A stretch of DNA of 64,000 nt. Origin: Salipaludibacillus aurantiacus. GTDB lineage: Bacteria; Bacillota; Bacilli; Bacillales; Salisediminibacteriaceae. Below, piece by piece: positions 8,306 to 18,145 of the stretch (the first letter of the stretch is position 1; the number at the start of each line of letters is the position of its first letter). The notes under the pieces are model-generated. The model ran no database searches. It had not been told where the DNA came from and worked only from the letters and a program-made list of their open reading frames with translations. The stretch is taken from assembly GCF_900111295.1 (NCBI RefSeq), contig NZ_FOGT01000019.1:1-64000 (forward strand), given 5' to 3'. Both the position numbers and the translations under genes were made by a program.

Positions 8306-8707
8306 TTAACGAAGCCACTTAATTGCCGAAATCGAGGTACCGGCATTCATTTCTGAATCTATATCAAATTCGTCCATTAATCTTTTCACTCCCGGAAGTC
8401 CTGCACCCAATCCGCCTGAAGTGGTGAAACCATCTTCCATCACCCGGCGAAGGTCTTTAATCCCGGGGCCTTCATCAACGGCAATAATTTTGATACCGCG
8501 TTTCCCCGAAACCGTGACTTCTTCAATTTGAATTTGCCCTTTATTAGCGTATAAATATATATTTCTGGCTAGTTCGGAAATCGCAGTTGTGATTCTCGCC
8601 TGATCAACGGAACCAAACCCGATTTCGCGTGCAAGTTTGCGTCCTGCTTGTCTTGCAGCGACTATCCCCCACTCACTGTGGATATCTACATGGGTTTGGA
8701 CTTGCAT
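8306..8707 (-). CDS. rsbT: RsbT, stressosome switch kinase
   Basis: 133 residues, matching the family. GHKL kinase signatures: ISELARNIYLYANKG (N-box) and VDEGPGIKDLRRVMEDG with the glycine-rich GLGAGLPGVKRLMDEF. It phosphorylates RsbS and RsbR in the stressosome on stress, then leaves to activate RsbU. It lies between rsbS and rsbU with gaps of only 3 and 15 bases. Confidence 0.95.
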   Translation of the reverse strand: MQVQTHVDIHSEWGIVAARQAGRKLAREIGFGSVDQARITTAISELARNIYLYANKGQIQIEEVTVSGKRGIKIIAVDEGPGIKDLRRVMEDGFTTSGGLGAGLPGVKRLMDEFDIDSEMNAGTSISAIKWLR

Positions 8708-8710
8708 ATA

Positions 8711-9067
8711 TCAACCCTCCAATTCGAGCTGGAGTCTCTCCAACCCTTGCTCAAGGTCCAATGCAGTGGGTACTTCATCTAAGACAATACCCATATCAAT
8801 CAAAGTGATTGCAACGGCCGGCTGTATTCCAGTTAAAACAACTTTAGCTCCCATAAGATTGGACATATCCACCACGTCACCAAGAACTTTAGCAATAAAT
8901 GAATCAATCATTTCAACAGAGGTCAAATCTATTACAACACCTCTTGAACCTTCTTCGTGGATTTTCCCTAACACATCTTCCTGGAACTGGAGCGCTGTCT
9001 GATCATCCAGCTCCACTTGAACAGAAATCAATAAATAATCGTGTAGTTTCAGAATTGGAATTCGCAA
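8711..9067 (-). CDS. rsbS: RsbS, stressosome scaffold (STAS)
   Basis: 118 residues, a single STAS domain. The phosphorylatable serine sits in [14 protein letters not shown] near residue 57-58. Together with RsbR it builds the 1.8 MDa stressosome and sequesters RsbT. Its gene lies between rsbR and rsbT, three bases from rsbT. Confidence 0.94.
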   Translation of the reverse strand: MRIPILKLHDYLLISVQVELDDQTALQFQEDVLGKIHEEGSRGVVIDLTSVEMIDSFIAKVLGDVVDMSNLMGAKVVLTGIQPAVAITLIDMGIVLDEVPTALDLEQGLERLQLELEG

Positions 9068-9081
9068 TGCCAGTTCCTCCT

Positions 9082-9906
9082 TTATTGCTCAATTTCTACT
9101 ATTTGTCTCTTTGTTAGTTCCAGTGCAGACTCAATTCCTTTTTTCAGCGTGCTCTTAGTTGGAAACTTCCCTAAGTCGATGCCAAGGTTGACAATAGTCT
9201 GGGCGATTTCCGGTCTTATGCCTACAAGAATACACTTTGCTCCAACTAATCTGACTGCCTCAGATGCCTGTATGATATGATGCGCAACCATCGTATCTAC
9301 GACCGGCACTCCTGTAATATCTATTAAAACAACTTGAGAGCGGTGTTCAATCACACCGTCAAGAAGATTTTCCATAATGAGTTTTGCCCGCTCCGTATCA
9401 ATTGTACCAATTAAAGGCATGACGCTGATATTATCAAATACTGGAATCAATGGGGCTGACAATTCTTTTAACGCCATTTTTTGTAAAAACACCGTGTTTT
9501 CCCACGATCCTGAATACTGATTAACTAGCAAATTAACAATTCCGTCAATCCAGTCTTCAATTTCCTGGAAAAATTCAATGCTCTTACAGTAGTTGTCCGA
9601 GGTTTCAGACAATGTTTCTATCGTAATTTTCCGAAACTCCTGCAGGCCCCGCGTTATATAATTCAAAGGCCATCCTAACTGAATGAGGCGCTCTGCAAAC
9701 TGAATCAGTTCATCGTGATCGCCTCCACCTTCAGTCTGAACTGTTAAGATAAGTTTGTTTACAAATTCCCTGTTTGTATTTTCATACATCGTATCTGTAA
9801 TATTCTGAAGTGAATCATCTGTTCTGAATTTATTAATCTCTTTTTGCCATTCTTCCATAATTTCTATTTTATGCTCTAAAATTATGTCACGAATAAATGG
9901 TTTCAT
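9082..9906 (-). CDS. rsbRA: RsbR, stressosome sensor (N-terminal non-haem globin plus STAS)
   Basis: 274 residues from ATG 9906 (GGAGGAAGACAGA upstream), the same length as B. subtilis RsbRA. The first 135 or so residues form the helical globin-like sensor region. The C-terminal STAS domain contains [20 protein letters not shown] and [23 protein letters not shown], in which the two RsbT-phosphorylated threonines are expected. It opens the operon and overlaps nothing upstream. Confidence 0.93.
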   Translation of the reverse strand: MKPFIRDIILEHKIEIMEEWQKEINKFRTDDSLQNITDTMYENTNREFVNKLILTVQTEGGGDHDELIQFAERLIQLGWPLNYITRGLQEFRKITIETLSETSDNYCKSIEFFQEIEDWIDGIVNLLVNQYSGSWENTVFLQKMALKELSAPLIPVFDNISVMPLIGTIDTERAKLIMENLLDGVIEHRSQVVLIDITGVPVVDTMVAHHIIQASEAVRLVGAKCILVGIRPEIAQTIVNLGIDLGKFPTKSTLKKGIESALELTKRQIVEIEQ

Positions 9907-9940
9907 TCTGTCTTCCTCCATTTTAAGCTGTAATGATCTT

Positions 9941-9969
9941 ATTATTTCATTGATTTAGACAGATTGCAA
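9941..9969 (-). promoter_or_regulatory. Candidate sigma-A promoter of the rsbR-rsbX operon
   Basis: On the minus strand TTGCAA (9964-9969) and AATAAT (9941-9946) are separated by 17 nt, 35 bases before the rsbR start. Both hexamers are imperfect. The rest of the 9907-10117 gap holds nothing I recognise. Confidence 0.4.
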
Positions 9970-10117
9970 TGAAAGAGGGGCTTCCAGATTTTCTGTAACA
10001 CTTATTTAACAAAGCAAATGTGAAGGGGGACAGGGGATAACAATTAATTCCACTCTTGTTTATTTATAGTGTGGCTGAATGACACATAAGCAAGCCACAG
10101 TGAAGGGAAAACAGAAA

Positions 10118-10148
10118 AAGCCGCTTTTCAGTTTAAAAAGCAGCTTTC
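10118..10148 (-). terminator. Terminator after ndoA
   Basis: On the minus strand AAAGCTGCTTTT / AAAAGCGGCTTT forms a stem followed by TTCTGTTTT, just past the ndoA stop. Confidence 0.7.
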
Positions 10149-10159
10149 CCAAGATGATA

Positions 10160-10510
10160 TTAAAAGTCAATCAGACCTATACTGATATTAAGTGCATCAT
10201 TCACTTTCAACATCATATCATCATCTAGATGAGTAATTTTATCTGTTAACCTCTGTTTGTCAATTGTCCGGACCTGTTCCAGTAATATGACTGAATCACG
10301 GTCAAATCCGTACCGTTTTGCGTTAATTTCTACATGTGTCGGCAGCTTAGCCTTTTGAATCTGAGCAGTGATGGCTGCTACTATGACTGTCGGACTAAAC
10401 CGGTTCCCTATATCATTTTGAATAATTAATACAGGTCTGACCCCGCCTTGTTCTGACCCGACTACAGGTGAAAGGTCTGCAAAATAAACATCACCGCGCT
10501 TTACTATCAA
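10160..10510 (-). CDS. ndoA: EndoA (MazF-type) mRNA interferase toxin
   Basis: 116 residues, the exact family length. The PemK/MazF fold is recognised from [33 protein letters not shown] and [14 protein letters not shown]. The B. subtilis protein cleaves mRNA at UACAU sites. It follows the antitoxin by four bases, and its position between alr and rsbR is conserved. Confidence 0.95.
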   Translation of the reverse strand: MIVKRGDVYFADLSPVVGSEQGGVRPVLIIQNDIGNRFSPTVIVAAITAQIQKAKLPTHVEINAKRYGFDRDSVILLEQVRTIDKQRLTDKITHLDDDMMLKVNDALNISIGLIDF

Positions 10511-10514
10511 TCCC

Positions 10515-10793
10515 TTACACCCCGCTAACCAGGCGATCCACCGTGCTTTCAGCCTCCTCCTCCGCTAAAAAGGACTCGGTTGCAATATTTAAATTAATCT
10601 TCGCCATCTCCATATACCCTTGTTCCATTGTCTCACGGATTTGCTGTTTCTTCTGTTCCTGCACATAAATCTTCGTAGCTTTCTGAATAACGTCGCAGCG
10701 GTTGATGTCTGCTCCTTCAGTTAGTGCATCAAGTTCATTGACTAAATGTTGTGGTAAATTAACCATAATCTTTTTTGTGTTATCCATAGACAC
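10515..10793 (-). CDS. ndoAI: EndoAI antitoxin (ribbon-helix-helix)
   Basis: 92 residues. The N-terminal ribbon-helix-helix [21 protein letters not shown] binds DNA, and the C-terminal [32 protein letters not shown] is the conserved toxin-neutralising tail. A GTG at 10793, seven bases after GGAGG, is the likely start; an ATG two codons later is possible. Confidence 0.94.
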   Translation of the reverse strand: MSMDNTKKIMVNLPQHLVNELDALTEGADINRCDVIQKATKIYVQEQKKQQIRETMEQGYMEMAKINLNIATESFLAEEEAESTVDRLVSGV

Positions 10794-10925
10794 AAAAACA
10801 CCTCCACACAGCTATCGACCGATTTTTTATCCATTATTATCATATCACTTGCATTGGGCCATTGCAAAGTGACTTTTAAATTCTTTTATGTTTAATTCGC
10901 CAAAAATCGGGAAAAACCTTTTCTT

Positions 10926-12095
10926 TTAAAAAATATTATTGTGAACTTTTAATATTTCATTATTTTTTTCGATAGCCCTTGGTACACGGTAGCTGATAAT
11001 ACACGGAATTTCATAATTAATTGTTTGAAGGCGTCTTGCTACTTCATCGACGGAGAGGAATGCCCCTCCATTTCTTCCGATCAGAGTGACCTGAGTCCCT
11101 TCTTTAACCCGTTCATTTAACCTGATCATCATCTGGTCCATGCAAATCCGTCCTACAATCTTTGCCCTTTTGCCATTGACAAGCACATCCCCTGACTGGT
11201 TCGCGCGGATCCATCCGTCAGCATAGCCGATAGGAACAGTAGCAATCCATTCCTCACCCTCAGTTTCATAAGTAATTCCGTAACTCAGCCCTTCACCTTT
11301 AGGAAGCTTTTTAATATGAGTAATACGGCTGTGCAGAGAAAAAGCTTCTTTCAACGGTACTTCGACCAAATCTTTAATCGCTTCAGACGGTGACAGCCCG
11401 TACATCGCAATACCTACACGGACGAGATTGTAACACTCTGTCCCAAACCGGAGCGCCGCCGCACTGTTTCCGCAGTGTTTAAGCTTAACTCCCTCCCCGT
11501 ATAACTCTTCAAATTCCTTAATCATATGCGAAAACCGCTGCTGCTGTTTCTCATAATAGGAGAGATCTCTTTCATCGGCAGTCGCTAAATGGGTATATAA
11601 ACCTTCCACCTTAAAGTTAGGAGCGGCCTGAAGGCTTTTAATCAATTCCTCTTTTTCCTCCCGTGTCCTCAGGCCAATTCTGCCCATGCCGGAGTCAAAC
11701 TTAATATGGCACGTTACTTCGCCTTCCTCCGAAAGGAATCCGGCGGCTTTGTCCAGCCATTCTTTTTGGAAAATGGTAATTGTAATATCCAGTTCGGCCG
11801 CTTTCTGAACGTCTTCAGGACGAATTAATCCAAGCACTAATAACGGAGCATCGACCCCCGCCTTCCTCAAAGCAATGGCTTCATCAAGAATAGCCACACC
11901 CAGGTAGGTCGCCCCAGCGCTTAATGCTTCCCTGGCCACCTCTTCTGCCCCATGTCCATATGCGTTGGCTTTAACTACAGCCATCACTTCAACGTCCTGA
12001 GGTAAATTATTCTTTATATTTTTAACATTCTCTGAAATAGCATTTAAGTTAATTTCAGCCCACGTATCTCTGTAAAAAGGGTGTAAATGTGTCAC
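10926..12095 (-). CDS. alr: Alanine racemase
   Basis: 389 residues from GTG 12095, equal to the B. subtilis enzyme; GGAGG lies eight bases upstream. The PLP lysine is in VMAVVKANAYGHGA (near 40), and the catalytic tyrosine region is GLSYGITYE (near 265). The enzyme interconverts L- and D-alanine for peptidoglycan. It stands between the YdcC-like gene and ndoAI as in B. subtilis. Confidence 0.96.
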   Translation of the reverse strand: MTHLHPFYRDTWAEINLNAISENVKNIKNNLPQDVEVMAVVKANAYGHGAEEVAREALSAGATYLGVAILDEAIALRKAGVDAPLLVLGLIRPEDVQKAAELDITITIFQKEWLDKAAGFLSEEGEVTCHIKFDSGMGRIGLRTREEKEELIKSLQAAPNFKVEGLYTHLATADERDLSYYEKQQQRFSHMIKEFEELYGEGVKLKHCGNSAAALRFGTECYNLVRVGIAMYGLSPSEAIKDLVEVPLKEAFSLHSRITHIKKLPKGEGLSYGITYETEGEEWIATVPIGYADGWIRANQSGDVLVNGKRAKIVGRICMDQMMIRLNERVKEGTQVTLIGRNGGAFLSVDEVARRLQTINYEIPCIISYRVPRAIEKNNEILKVHNNIF

Positions 12096-12200
12096 TTTTG
12101 CTTCCTCCAATAACAGTACTTATACACTTTCAGTTTCTGTTTTAATATTATCGCACAACTTACCAATGTCAATTGGATAAAAGAATGAAACTGAAAATAG

Positions 12201-12238
12201 AAAAAACGCACGGAAAGCATTTCAGGCTTCCATGCGTT
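12201..12238 (-). terminator. Terminator after the YdcC-like lipoprotein gene
   Basis: AACGCACGGAAAGC pairs with GCTTCCATGCGTT, and the minus strand continues into TTTTTT. It separates the lipoprotein gene from alr. Confidence 0.8.
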
Positions 12239-12244
12239 CATTAT

Positions 12245-13282
12245 TTATTTTTCATGCGTCCCATAGACACTCCGGGCTACAGCCATCAAGTCTTCTTTTT
12301 CCATATGTTGGGATATAAGGAAAAAGTCTGTGCCTTCATATGACCATGAAACTGATTTGTTTTCACCGTCCTGCGTGAAAACACCGACCGCCATTCCTAA
12401 ATCAACAGGTTCCCCTTCTGACATTTTAACAGGTGTACTCGCTTCCATGACCCGGCTTCCCTGCTGAATTAGCGTAAACGGCTGGTCTCCTTCATAGCTC
12501 AGGATAACCCTTTTCCCATTATCCGAAACAACCTCTTCTGAATGAGAAAACTGGGTGCCCTGCGGCTCATACATAGGATAGAAGACTGTAAACTCTTTAT
12601 CTGCCTCTCCCTCTTCTTCCAGCATGGCAGGTACATCCATTTGCAGCTGGGCTGCCGTCATATTGCGGTCCATATCAAAATCGCCTTCTGAGAAATCCGC
12701 GTTCAGTTGGAAGTCATCAAACAGCACTTCAGCCAGAACATTTAGTTCAACATCCATAACCTTTACTGAAGCAGGAGTTAAATCTTTCTTACGCAGCATT
12801 ATCTCCTGCTGGTTTAAATTTTTATTCGTATAAGTGGTATTAGTCTGGAACGTATAATGATCTTCTGTTGCTGCAAAAACCCGTTCAGGATCCATCAAAA
12901 TATCATTCATTAAGGATTCATACAAGTAAACCTGGCTGTTGTTCTCAGGCCAGTCACTCTGGAACCTGAAACTTTTATTCAGGGCCGGGGTGAGTACAAA
13001 AACCCCTTCCTCATTCCGCAAAATAATCTGATTCTGGTCTTTTTCAGTATGACTTAATGCCACCCTGTAAAAGGAAGGGCTTTTGTACCACACTTCAACT
13101 TCGTATACCTGCGGTTCTTCACCTGTCTGCAGCGTCATTGTAGCCTGCGTCTTGTACCCTGTCAGTTCATCAAGTGTTCTCTCTAAATCCTCTATAACGT
13201 CTTCCTGGCTTTTTTCTCCACACGCTGTAAGAAGGCCGGTCAGAGCAGCCAATAAGATAAGCAAGGAAATGATTTTTTTCAT
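12245..13282 (-). CDS. YdcC-like lipoprotein (LolA/DUF4367-type)
   Basis: 345 residues. The lipoprotein signal peptide is MKKIISLLILLAALTGLLTACG (lipobox LTAC, lipidated Cys 21). The body resembles outer-membrane lipoprotein-sorting-like domains found in Gram-positives (EVEVWYKSPSFYRVAL, VEVDVMDVELNVLAEV-type strands) and ends in a DUF4367-like segment. It is the positional equivalent of B. subtilis YdcC, between acpS/nnr and alr. Function is unknown; it may be an envelope lipid-binding or sensor protein. Confidence 0.8.
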   Translation of the reverse strand: MKKIISLLILLAALTGLLTACGEKSQEDVIEDLERTLDELTGYKTQATMTLQTGEEPQVYEVEVWYKSPSFYRVALSHTEKDQNQIILRNEEGVFVLTPALNKSFRFQSDWPENNSQVYLYESLMNDILMDPERVFAATEDHYTFQTNTTYTNKNLNQQEIMLRKKDLTPASVKVMDVELNVLAEVLFDDFQLNADFSEGDFDMDRNMTAAQLQMDVPAMLEEEGEADKEFTVFYPMYEPQGTQFSHSEEVVSDNGKRVILSYEGDQPFTLIQQGSRVMEASTPVKMSEGEPVDLGMAVGVFTQDGENKSVSWSYEGTDFFLISQHMEKEDLMAVARSVYGTHEK

Positions 13283-13335
13283 TTACTCAACCCCTCTGTG
13301 TCATTTCGACGACAAAGGAGGGGAATATCATGCAG

Positions 13336-14868
13336 TCAGTAACGGGATGAACGAATGACCTCGGGCAGCATTTGAATGAGATCTGAAGCATTTACACTGA
13401 ACAGATCATGAGTTTCCAGGATTTTATCCGCCAGTTTACCATGGATATATACAGCATTACAGAGAGCATGAATGGCTGAGTGAGGCTGAAGAAGAAACGC
13501 AAGGATAATTCCTGTCAGCACATCTCCAGAACCGCCTTTAGCAAGGGCCGCATTGCCTGTCGTATTCACCCACTGGCTTCCGTCAGGAGAAGAAACAATC
13601 GTAAAGGGGCCTTTAAGCACCACGTATACATTGTATGCCGCGGCAAACTCCCGGGCCACTTCAAACCGGCGCTTTTCCACTTCTTTAACTGTTAAACCGG
13701 TAAGCCGCGCCATTTCCCCCGGATGAGGGGTAATGACAGTCGGGTGCGGCCGGGGATTGGCTGCCCAGTCAGAAAGCTCTTCTGCCATATGAAATAACCC
13801 ATCGGCATCAATAACGAGAGGACCTTCAAAACTGTGTAGACGCTTGAACAGCGGAAGGTGGTTCCCCCTTCCAAGTCCCGGCCCCAGCGCCAGTCCATTA
13901 AACTGGCTTAGATCCATATCTTTATAGAGAGCTTTTTCTGTTATTTCTCCCTGATCTTCACTTAACCTGCGAAACATCGCCTCAGTTATTTTCTGTGCAA
14001 CAATCGGGTGTATTGATTCCGGCACGCCTAACGTTACAAGCCCTGCCCCAGCCCGCAGGCAGGCTTCCCCCGTCAAAACAGGAGCGCCGGTCATGGACAG
14101 TGAGCCTCCAATCACTAAAGCACGGCCTGCTTTTCCTTTATGAGCACTCGTTTCTCTCCCTGCTAAAGTACATTTCACCTGCTCTTCTGTAACTAGTTTC
14201 CGGAAAGGCGCAACCTCTTTAAAAGCCTTTTTGGGAATCCCTATATCCACGATATGAAGCTCTCCAAAAAAGTCGGCTTCAGGATATAAATAAGAAGTCA
14301 GCTTAGGCGCCTGAAGGGTAATGGTATGATCCGCCATTACAGCTTCATTGACTTCCGCCCCTTCACTGGACGGCAGGCCGCTTGGTATGTCCACTGAGAT
14401 AACCTTGCTTTCAGACGCGTTGACCCGCTTAATAATCTCCTTATAAGGAGGCCTTAAATCGCCTCTGATACCGGTTCCCAGCAAAGCATCAATGATTATT
14501 CCGCCTTTGCCCGCCTTCTCAGAAAAAACAGCCTGCTCCTTTTCATAGGAATGGAAAGTGTACCCGCATTGTGTGTAAATTTCCATATGTTTTCTGGCTG
14601 TTCCTTTAATCCTGTTCGCAGGCGGGATCACCCAGGTCTCTGTGTCGAAACCTTTCTCCATCAGAAGCCTGGCGATAACAAAACCATCTCCTCCGTTATT
14701 ACCGGCTCCAATGAGCACCGTGATTGTTTCTCTTCCGGTTAAAATTAAGGATAATTGGCGCACAAATGCCTGACCCGCATTTTCCATCAGTGTTTCTTCA
14801 TTCAAACCGATATGATCCATGGTATAGCGATCAATTTGGTGCATTTCGTCACCCGTTACCACGTACAT
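13336..14868 (-). CDS. nnr: Bifunctional NAD(P)H-hydrate epimerase/dehydratase
   Basis: 510 residues from ATG 14868 (GGGAGGGACAAAC upstream). The N-terminal YjeF epimerase domain has LIGAGNNGGDGFVIARLL (about 60). The C-terminal ribokinase-like dehydratase domain (about 225-505) has GPGLGRG, VIDADGL, VITPHPGEMARL and TTGNAALAKGGSGDVLTGII. The enzyme repairs damaged NADHX/NADPHX. B. subtilis keeps the epimerase and dehydratase elsewhere, so the insertion of nnr between acpS and ydcC is a lineage feature shared with many other Bacillaceae. Confidence 0.94.
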   Translation of the reverse strand: MYVVTGDEMHQIDRYTMDHIGLNEETLMENAGQAFVRQLSLILTGRETITVLIGAGNNGGDGFVIARLLMEKGFDTETWVIPPANRIKGTARKHMEIYTQCGYTFHSYEKEQAVFSEKAGKGGIIIDALLGTGIRGDLRPPYKEIIKRVNASESKVISVDIPSGLPSSEGAEVNEAVMADHTITLQAPKLTSYLYPEADFFGELHIVDIGIPKKAFKEVAPFRKLVTEEQVKCTLAGRETSAHKGKAGRALVIGGSLSMTGAPVLTGEACLRAGAGLVTLGVPESIHPIVAQKITEAMFRRLSEDQGEITEKALYKDMDLSQFNGLALGPGLGRGNHLPLFKRLHSFEGPLVIDADGLFHMAEELSDWAANPRPHPTVITPHPGEMARLTGLTVKEVEKRRFEVAREFAAAYNVYVVLKGPFTIVSSPDGSQWVNTTGNAALAKGGSGDVLTGIILAFLLQPHSAIHALCNAVYIHGKLADKILETHDLFSVNASDLIQMLPEVIRSSRY

Positions 14869-14938
14869 GTTTGTCCCTCCCATCCGCATTAACACTATAT
14901 GAGGTCGTCCACAACATTATGCTGATTAGATAGAGCAG

Positions 14939-15307
14939 CTACATTCTCTTTTCAATAACCACTTGTGCAGCAGCGTATTCATTCGTATGAGTAATAGACA
15001 AATGAATAACCAGAGGTTTTTTATTATCTTTTAAATTCACTAATTCAGGTTTCCCTTTTTCAGTTGACAAGATTTCAATATCCTGAAAAGACACATCTTT
15101 TCCTATTCCGCAGCCGAGAGCCTTAGCATAAGCTTCCTTGGCAGCAAACCTGCCTGCAAGGAATTCTATTTTCCTTTTATCTGAAAATGATTTGAAAAGG
15201 TCTTTCTCTTTTCCCGTTAATATCCTGTCCGCAAACCCTGCTTTGTTTGTATATGCCCTGGCGATCCGGTCCAGGCTTACCACATCTAACCCAATTCCCT
15301 GTATCAT
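14939..15307 (-). CDS. acpS: Holo-[acyl-carrier-protein] synthase
   Basis: 122 residues from ATG 15307 (AGAGGTGGAAAT upstream). It has the signature MIQGIGLDVVSLDRIARA with the Mg-binding Asp, and RFAAKEAYAKALGCG. It transfers 4'-phosphopantetheine from CoA to ACP. The longer open frame upstream (to 15391) lacks a ribosome binding site. Confidence 0.95.
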   Translation of the reverse strand: MIQGIGLDVVSLDRIARAYTNKAGFADRILTGKEKDLFKSFSDKRKIEFLAGRFAAKEAYAKALGCGIGKDVSFQDIEILSTEKGKPELVNLKDNKKPLVIHLSITHTNEYAAAQVVIEKRM

Positions 15308-15454
15308 ATTTCCACCTCTTTTTATAATCATAACATCCGGGCACGTTTTATTAAGGCCCCTGTTATCTGTAATGGAACAAATTCTTAACAATAGGCTTGC
15401 AATTCAAACATATGATAAAATAAATAAGACTTAAACAGAAGAGGTGTTCAGTCT

Positions 15455-16210
15455 ATGTTTATTCGAAACGAAAGTTTTGAAAGTTTTATAAAGTCCTATA
15501 AAGTCATTACAAGCCTGGTTGCCATTCATATTTTTTTCTATATATGGATTTACTGGTTCCCTTTTTTAGGAGGAGCAGAAATCCGTTATCTTGGAATTGG
15601 AAACAACATCATGATTTCCATGGGAGAATACTGGCGGCTGGTCACTCCAATTTTTCTACATGGCGGACTCATGCATATGGCTTTTAATTCCTTTTCACTC
15701 GTCTTATTCGGGCCCGCCCTCGAATCTTTGCTCGGGTGGAAAAGGTTCCTGGCAGCCTATCTTGCTACAGGGATTCTTGCGAATATTGCCTATTATTTCT
15801 TAGGGAATCCATTAGTCAGCCACCTTGGTGCCTCCGGAGCTGTATTTGGTTTATTCGGAATTTATGTTTATATGGTAGTCTTCCGGAAAGATCTGATTAA
15901 CCGGATGAATTCCCAGTTGATTATGACGATTGTGGTACTCGGGGTCATCATGACATTTATCAATCCGGGGATTAATATTCTCGCTCATTTATTCGGACTT
16001 ATTTCAGGGGCGGTTCTTGCTCCTCTGATCCTGGCGAATGTCAGATTTCATCACCATCAAACCCACGTTCATGCCCCTGGTGATATTGGTTTTGACCCTA
16101 ACCGATGGGCCAAACGAGCCAACCGCAAGCAGCGGTATCTTATTTACAGCATTGCCGGTTTTATCGGAATGATTCTGTTTTTCTACCTCGTCTCTACGTT
16201 TTTACTTTAA
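15455..16210 (+). CDS. Rhomboid family intramembrane serine protease (YdcA-like)
   Basis: 251 residues with six or seven predicted membrane segments. Catalytic serine in HLGASGAVFGLFG (about 128) and catalytic histidine in INILAHLFGLISGA (about 178); the HGGLMHMAFN motif precedes them. It is divergent from acpS, as in B. subtilis. A C-terminal His-rich cytosolic loop (FHHHQTHVHAPG) precedes the last helix. The substrate is unknown. Confidence 0.93.
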   Translation: MFIRNESFESFIKSYKVITSLVAIHIFFYIWIYWFPFLGGAEIRYLGIGNNIMISMGEYWRLVTPIFLHGGLMHMAFNSFSLVLFGPALESLLGWKRFLAAYLATGILANIAYYFLGNPLVSHLGASGAVFGLFGIYVYMVVFRKDLINRMNSQLIMTIVVLGVIMTFINPGINILAHLFGLISGAVLAPLILANVRFHHHQTHVHAPGDIGFDPNRWAKRANRKQRYLIYSIAGFIGMILFFYLVSTFLL

Positions 16211-16261
16211 AAAAAAGACTGATTTTAATATATACAGAGGAAGTTTTCAGCTGACTTTCCT

Positions 16262-16345
16262 GCAGAGGATGAACCGCCAAGACGGGTTGTGCCTGGGCGG
16301 AGAAAGCCCTGGCTGAACGGGCAAAAGCAGGGCCAGGGCCGATCA
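16262..16345 (+). other. GC-rich double stem-loop region between convergent genes
   Basis: Two local stems are visible: CCGCC pairing with GGCGG (about 16274-16300), then GCCCTGGC (16306-16313) pairing perfectly with GCCAGGGC (16332-16339). The block is noticeably more GC-rich than neighbouring intergenic DNA and sits between the rhomboid stop and a strong terminator. It may be a structured 3' UTR or small RNA, or a repeat remnant. I see no reading frame. Confidence 0.35.
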
Positions 16346-16403
16346 CTTAAATAGCCAGCTCCAAAGTAATTCACCCAATACCAGGAGAAACCTCCACCTC
16401 ACA

Positions 16404-16440
16404 AAAAAAGGGCGGCTCATACATTGAGCCTGCCCTTTTT
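16404..16440. terminator. Bidirectional terminator between the rhomboid and iron permease genes
   Basis: AAAAAGGGCGGCTCA / TGAGCCTGCCCTTTTT forms a long stem, A-rich on one side and T-rich on the other, serving both convergent genes. Confidence 0.9.
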
Positions 16441-18124
16441 AATATTTTCTCAGCAGATAATGAAGCGGAATGATGGAGACTAATACAATTAACAGTGCTC
16501 CTGGTGCCGCCTGATGGTACAGTGCTTCTGAAGCTTCATAATAAACTCTCACAGCCAGCGTATCAAAACCTGGCGGACGAAGCATTAAGGTTGCCGGGAG
16601 TTCTTTAATCGAGCTTACAAACACAAGAGCGCCGCCTGCGAGAATACCAGGGAGAATCGTTGGTATGATCACTTTAATCATCACTTTCCAGGCAGGATAG
16701 CCTAAGCTTCGTGCCGCTTCATCCATCCTGGGTGAGACAAGGCTTAACGACGCTTCACCGGACTGCATAGCCTGAGGAAGGAACCTGACTACAAAAGCAA
16801 TAGCTATCATATAAAACGTGTTATATAAAGCAGGAATGTGGTTGTTAAAAATAAAGACCATTCCAAGCGCCACAATAACCCCCGGGAGGGCATAACCGGC
16901 ATAACTCAGTTTATCGATCACAGTTGAAATAGCAGACGGATGCCGGGACTTAAGATAAATAATAGGTGTAGCAAGTATCATACATAATAAAGCTGCAAGC
17001 CCGGATACTTTAATGCTGTTCCACGCAAAACCAAAAAACCTTGCATCTATTGTTCCAGCCGTTGCACCAATCACAGTCCAATAGATAAGAACAGAAATTG
17101 GAAGAATAACAGCGACGGTGAAAACTCCTGCTACGTACAGGACTGCTAGTGGCTTCCATTTTCCGAGAGACAGTGTATCAGGCTCTTTATATGTGTTGGA
17201 AGTCTGGTAATATTTATTTTTCCGGCGTGTACGGGCTTCAATCCATAGTATAAAAATTGTTAGCACAATCAGCACAAGGCTTAATACAGAAGCAGAAGGA
17301 ATATCAAATCCAGCTCTCTGATAGTAAATTGCCGCTGTGAAGGTCACATAACGAAGCATGGCAATGGCCCCGAAGTCTGACAGCACATATAAAGAAATAA
17401 GAATGGCTCCCGCCCCAATCGCCGGGCGTAATAACGGCAGATTAACTTTGAAGAAAATCTGCGAAGTTGTCATCCCCTGGGACCTTGCTACTTCTTCAAA
17501 GTTACGGTTCATTTTCCTTAGTGAAGCACTTGCTATAAGAAAGACATAAGGATAAGTGAAAAGGGTTAATACGGTAAATACACCCCAAAATGAATATATA
17601 TTAACAGGGTAACTGCCAAATAAATTATTAAGCCACGTTATTTCCTGCCAAAGGTCACGCGCCCAGCCGCTTGGTCCGAAAACAATAATGTAAGTGACTG
17701 CTCCTACGTATGGCGGGATAACAAGAGGCAATGCCATCATCCACTGCCACACTTTTTTTCCAGGCAAGTCTGTCCTCACCACAATCCAGGCAAGTGACAC
17801 GCCGATCAGGACAGCTGAAAACGTAACCGCACCTGTTAAAGAAAGCGTATTCCAAAGAAGCCCTGGAATACGGTCCCCCAATAAACGCATCCAGCTGTCC
17901 GCACCGGCAGACAAGGACCGCCACATCACATACATGATTGGAACAGACATGACAAAAGCAACAAACAGACCAATAAGGACTAAAACGATCCCTGGAGGAT
18001 TCCCTTTCCACACATTCAGCCATTTCCTGTTAATAAAACGGAGAATGGCTGGGGATTTTTTATCCCCAACCTTGGCATACTGTTCTTTATTCTGTTTACT
18101 CTCCTGCTGTTTATCCTGCTTCAT
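16439..18124 (-). CDS. Ferric iron ABC transporter permease (FbpB-like, fused double permease)
   Basis: 561 residues with about twelve membrane helices in two binding-protein-dependent permease halves. Each half carries an EAA loop (EEVARSQGMTTSQIFFKVNLPLLRPAIGAG near 225; DEAARSLGYPAWKVMIKVIIPTILPGILAGG near 485). The fused layout is typical of Fbp/Sfu/AfuB ferric transporters. It follows the binding protein gene by 21 bases, and the system carries Fur boxes, supporting iron as substrate. Confidence 0.88.
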   Translation of the reverse strand: MKQDKQQESKQNKEQYAKVGDKKSPAILRFINRKWLNVWKGNPPGIVLVLIGLFVAFVMSVPIMYVMWRSLSAGADSWMRLLGDRIPGLLWNTLSLTGAVTFSAVLIGVSLAWIVVRTDLPGKKVWQWMMALPLVIPPYVGAVTYIIVFGPSGWARDLWQEITWLNNLFGSYPVNIYSFWGVFTVLTLFTYPYVFLIASASLRKMNRNFEEVARSQGMTTSQIFFKVNLPLLRPAIGAGAILISLYVLSDFGAIAMLRYVTFTAAIYYQRAGFDIPSASVLSLVLIVLTIFILWIEARTRRKNKYYQTSNTYKEPDTLSLGKWKPLAVLYVAGVFTVAVILPISVLIYWTVIGATAGTIDARFFGFAWNSIKVSGLAALLCMILATPIIYLKSRHPSAISTVIDKLSYAGYALPGVIVALGMVFIFNNHIPALYNTFYMIAIAFVVRFLPQAMQSGEASLSLVSPRMDEAARSLGYPAWKVMIKVIIPTILPGILAGGALVFVSSIKELPATLMLRPPGFDTLAVRVYYEASEALYHQAAPGALLIVLVSIIPLHYLLRKY

Positions 18125-18145
18125 ATGCCCTCTCCCACTGACTTA

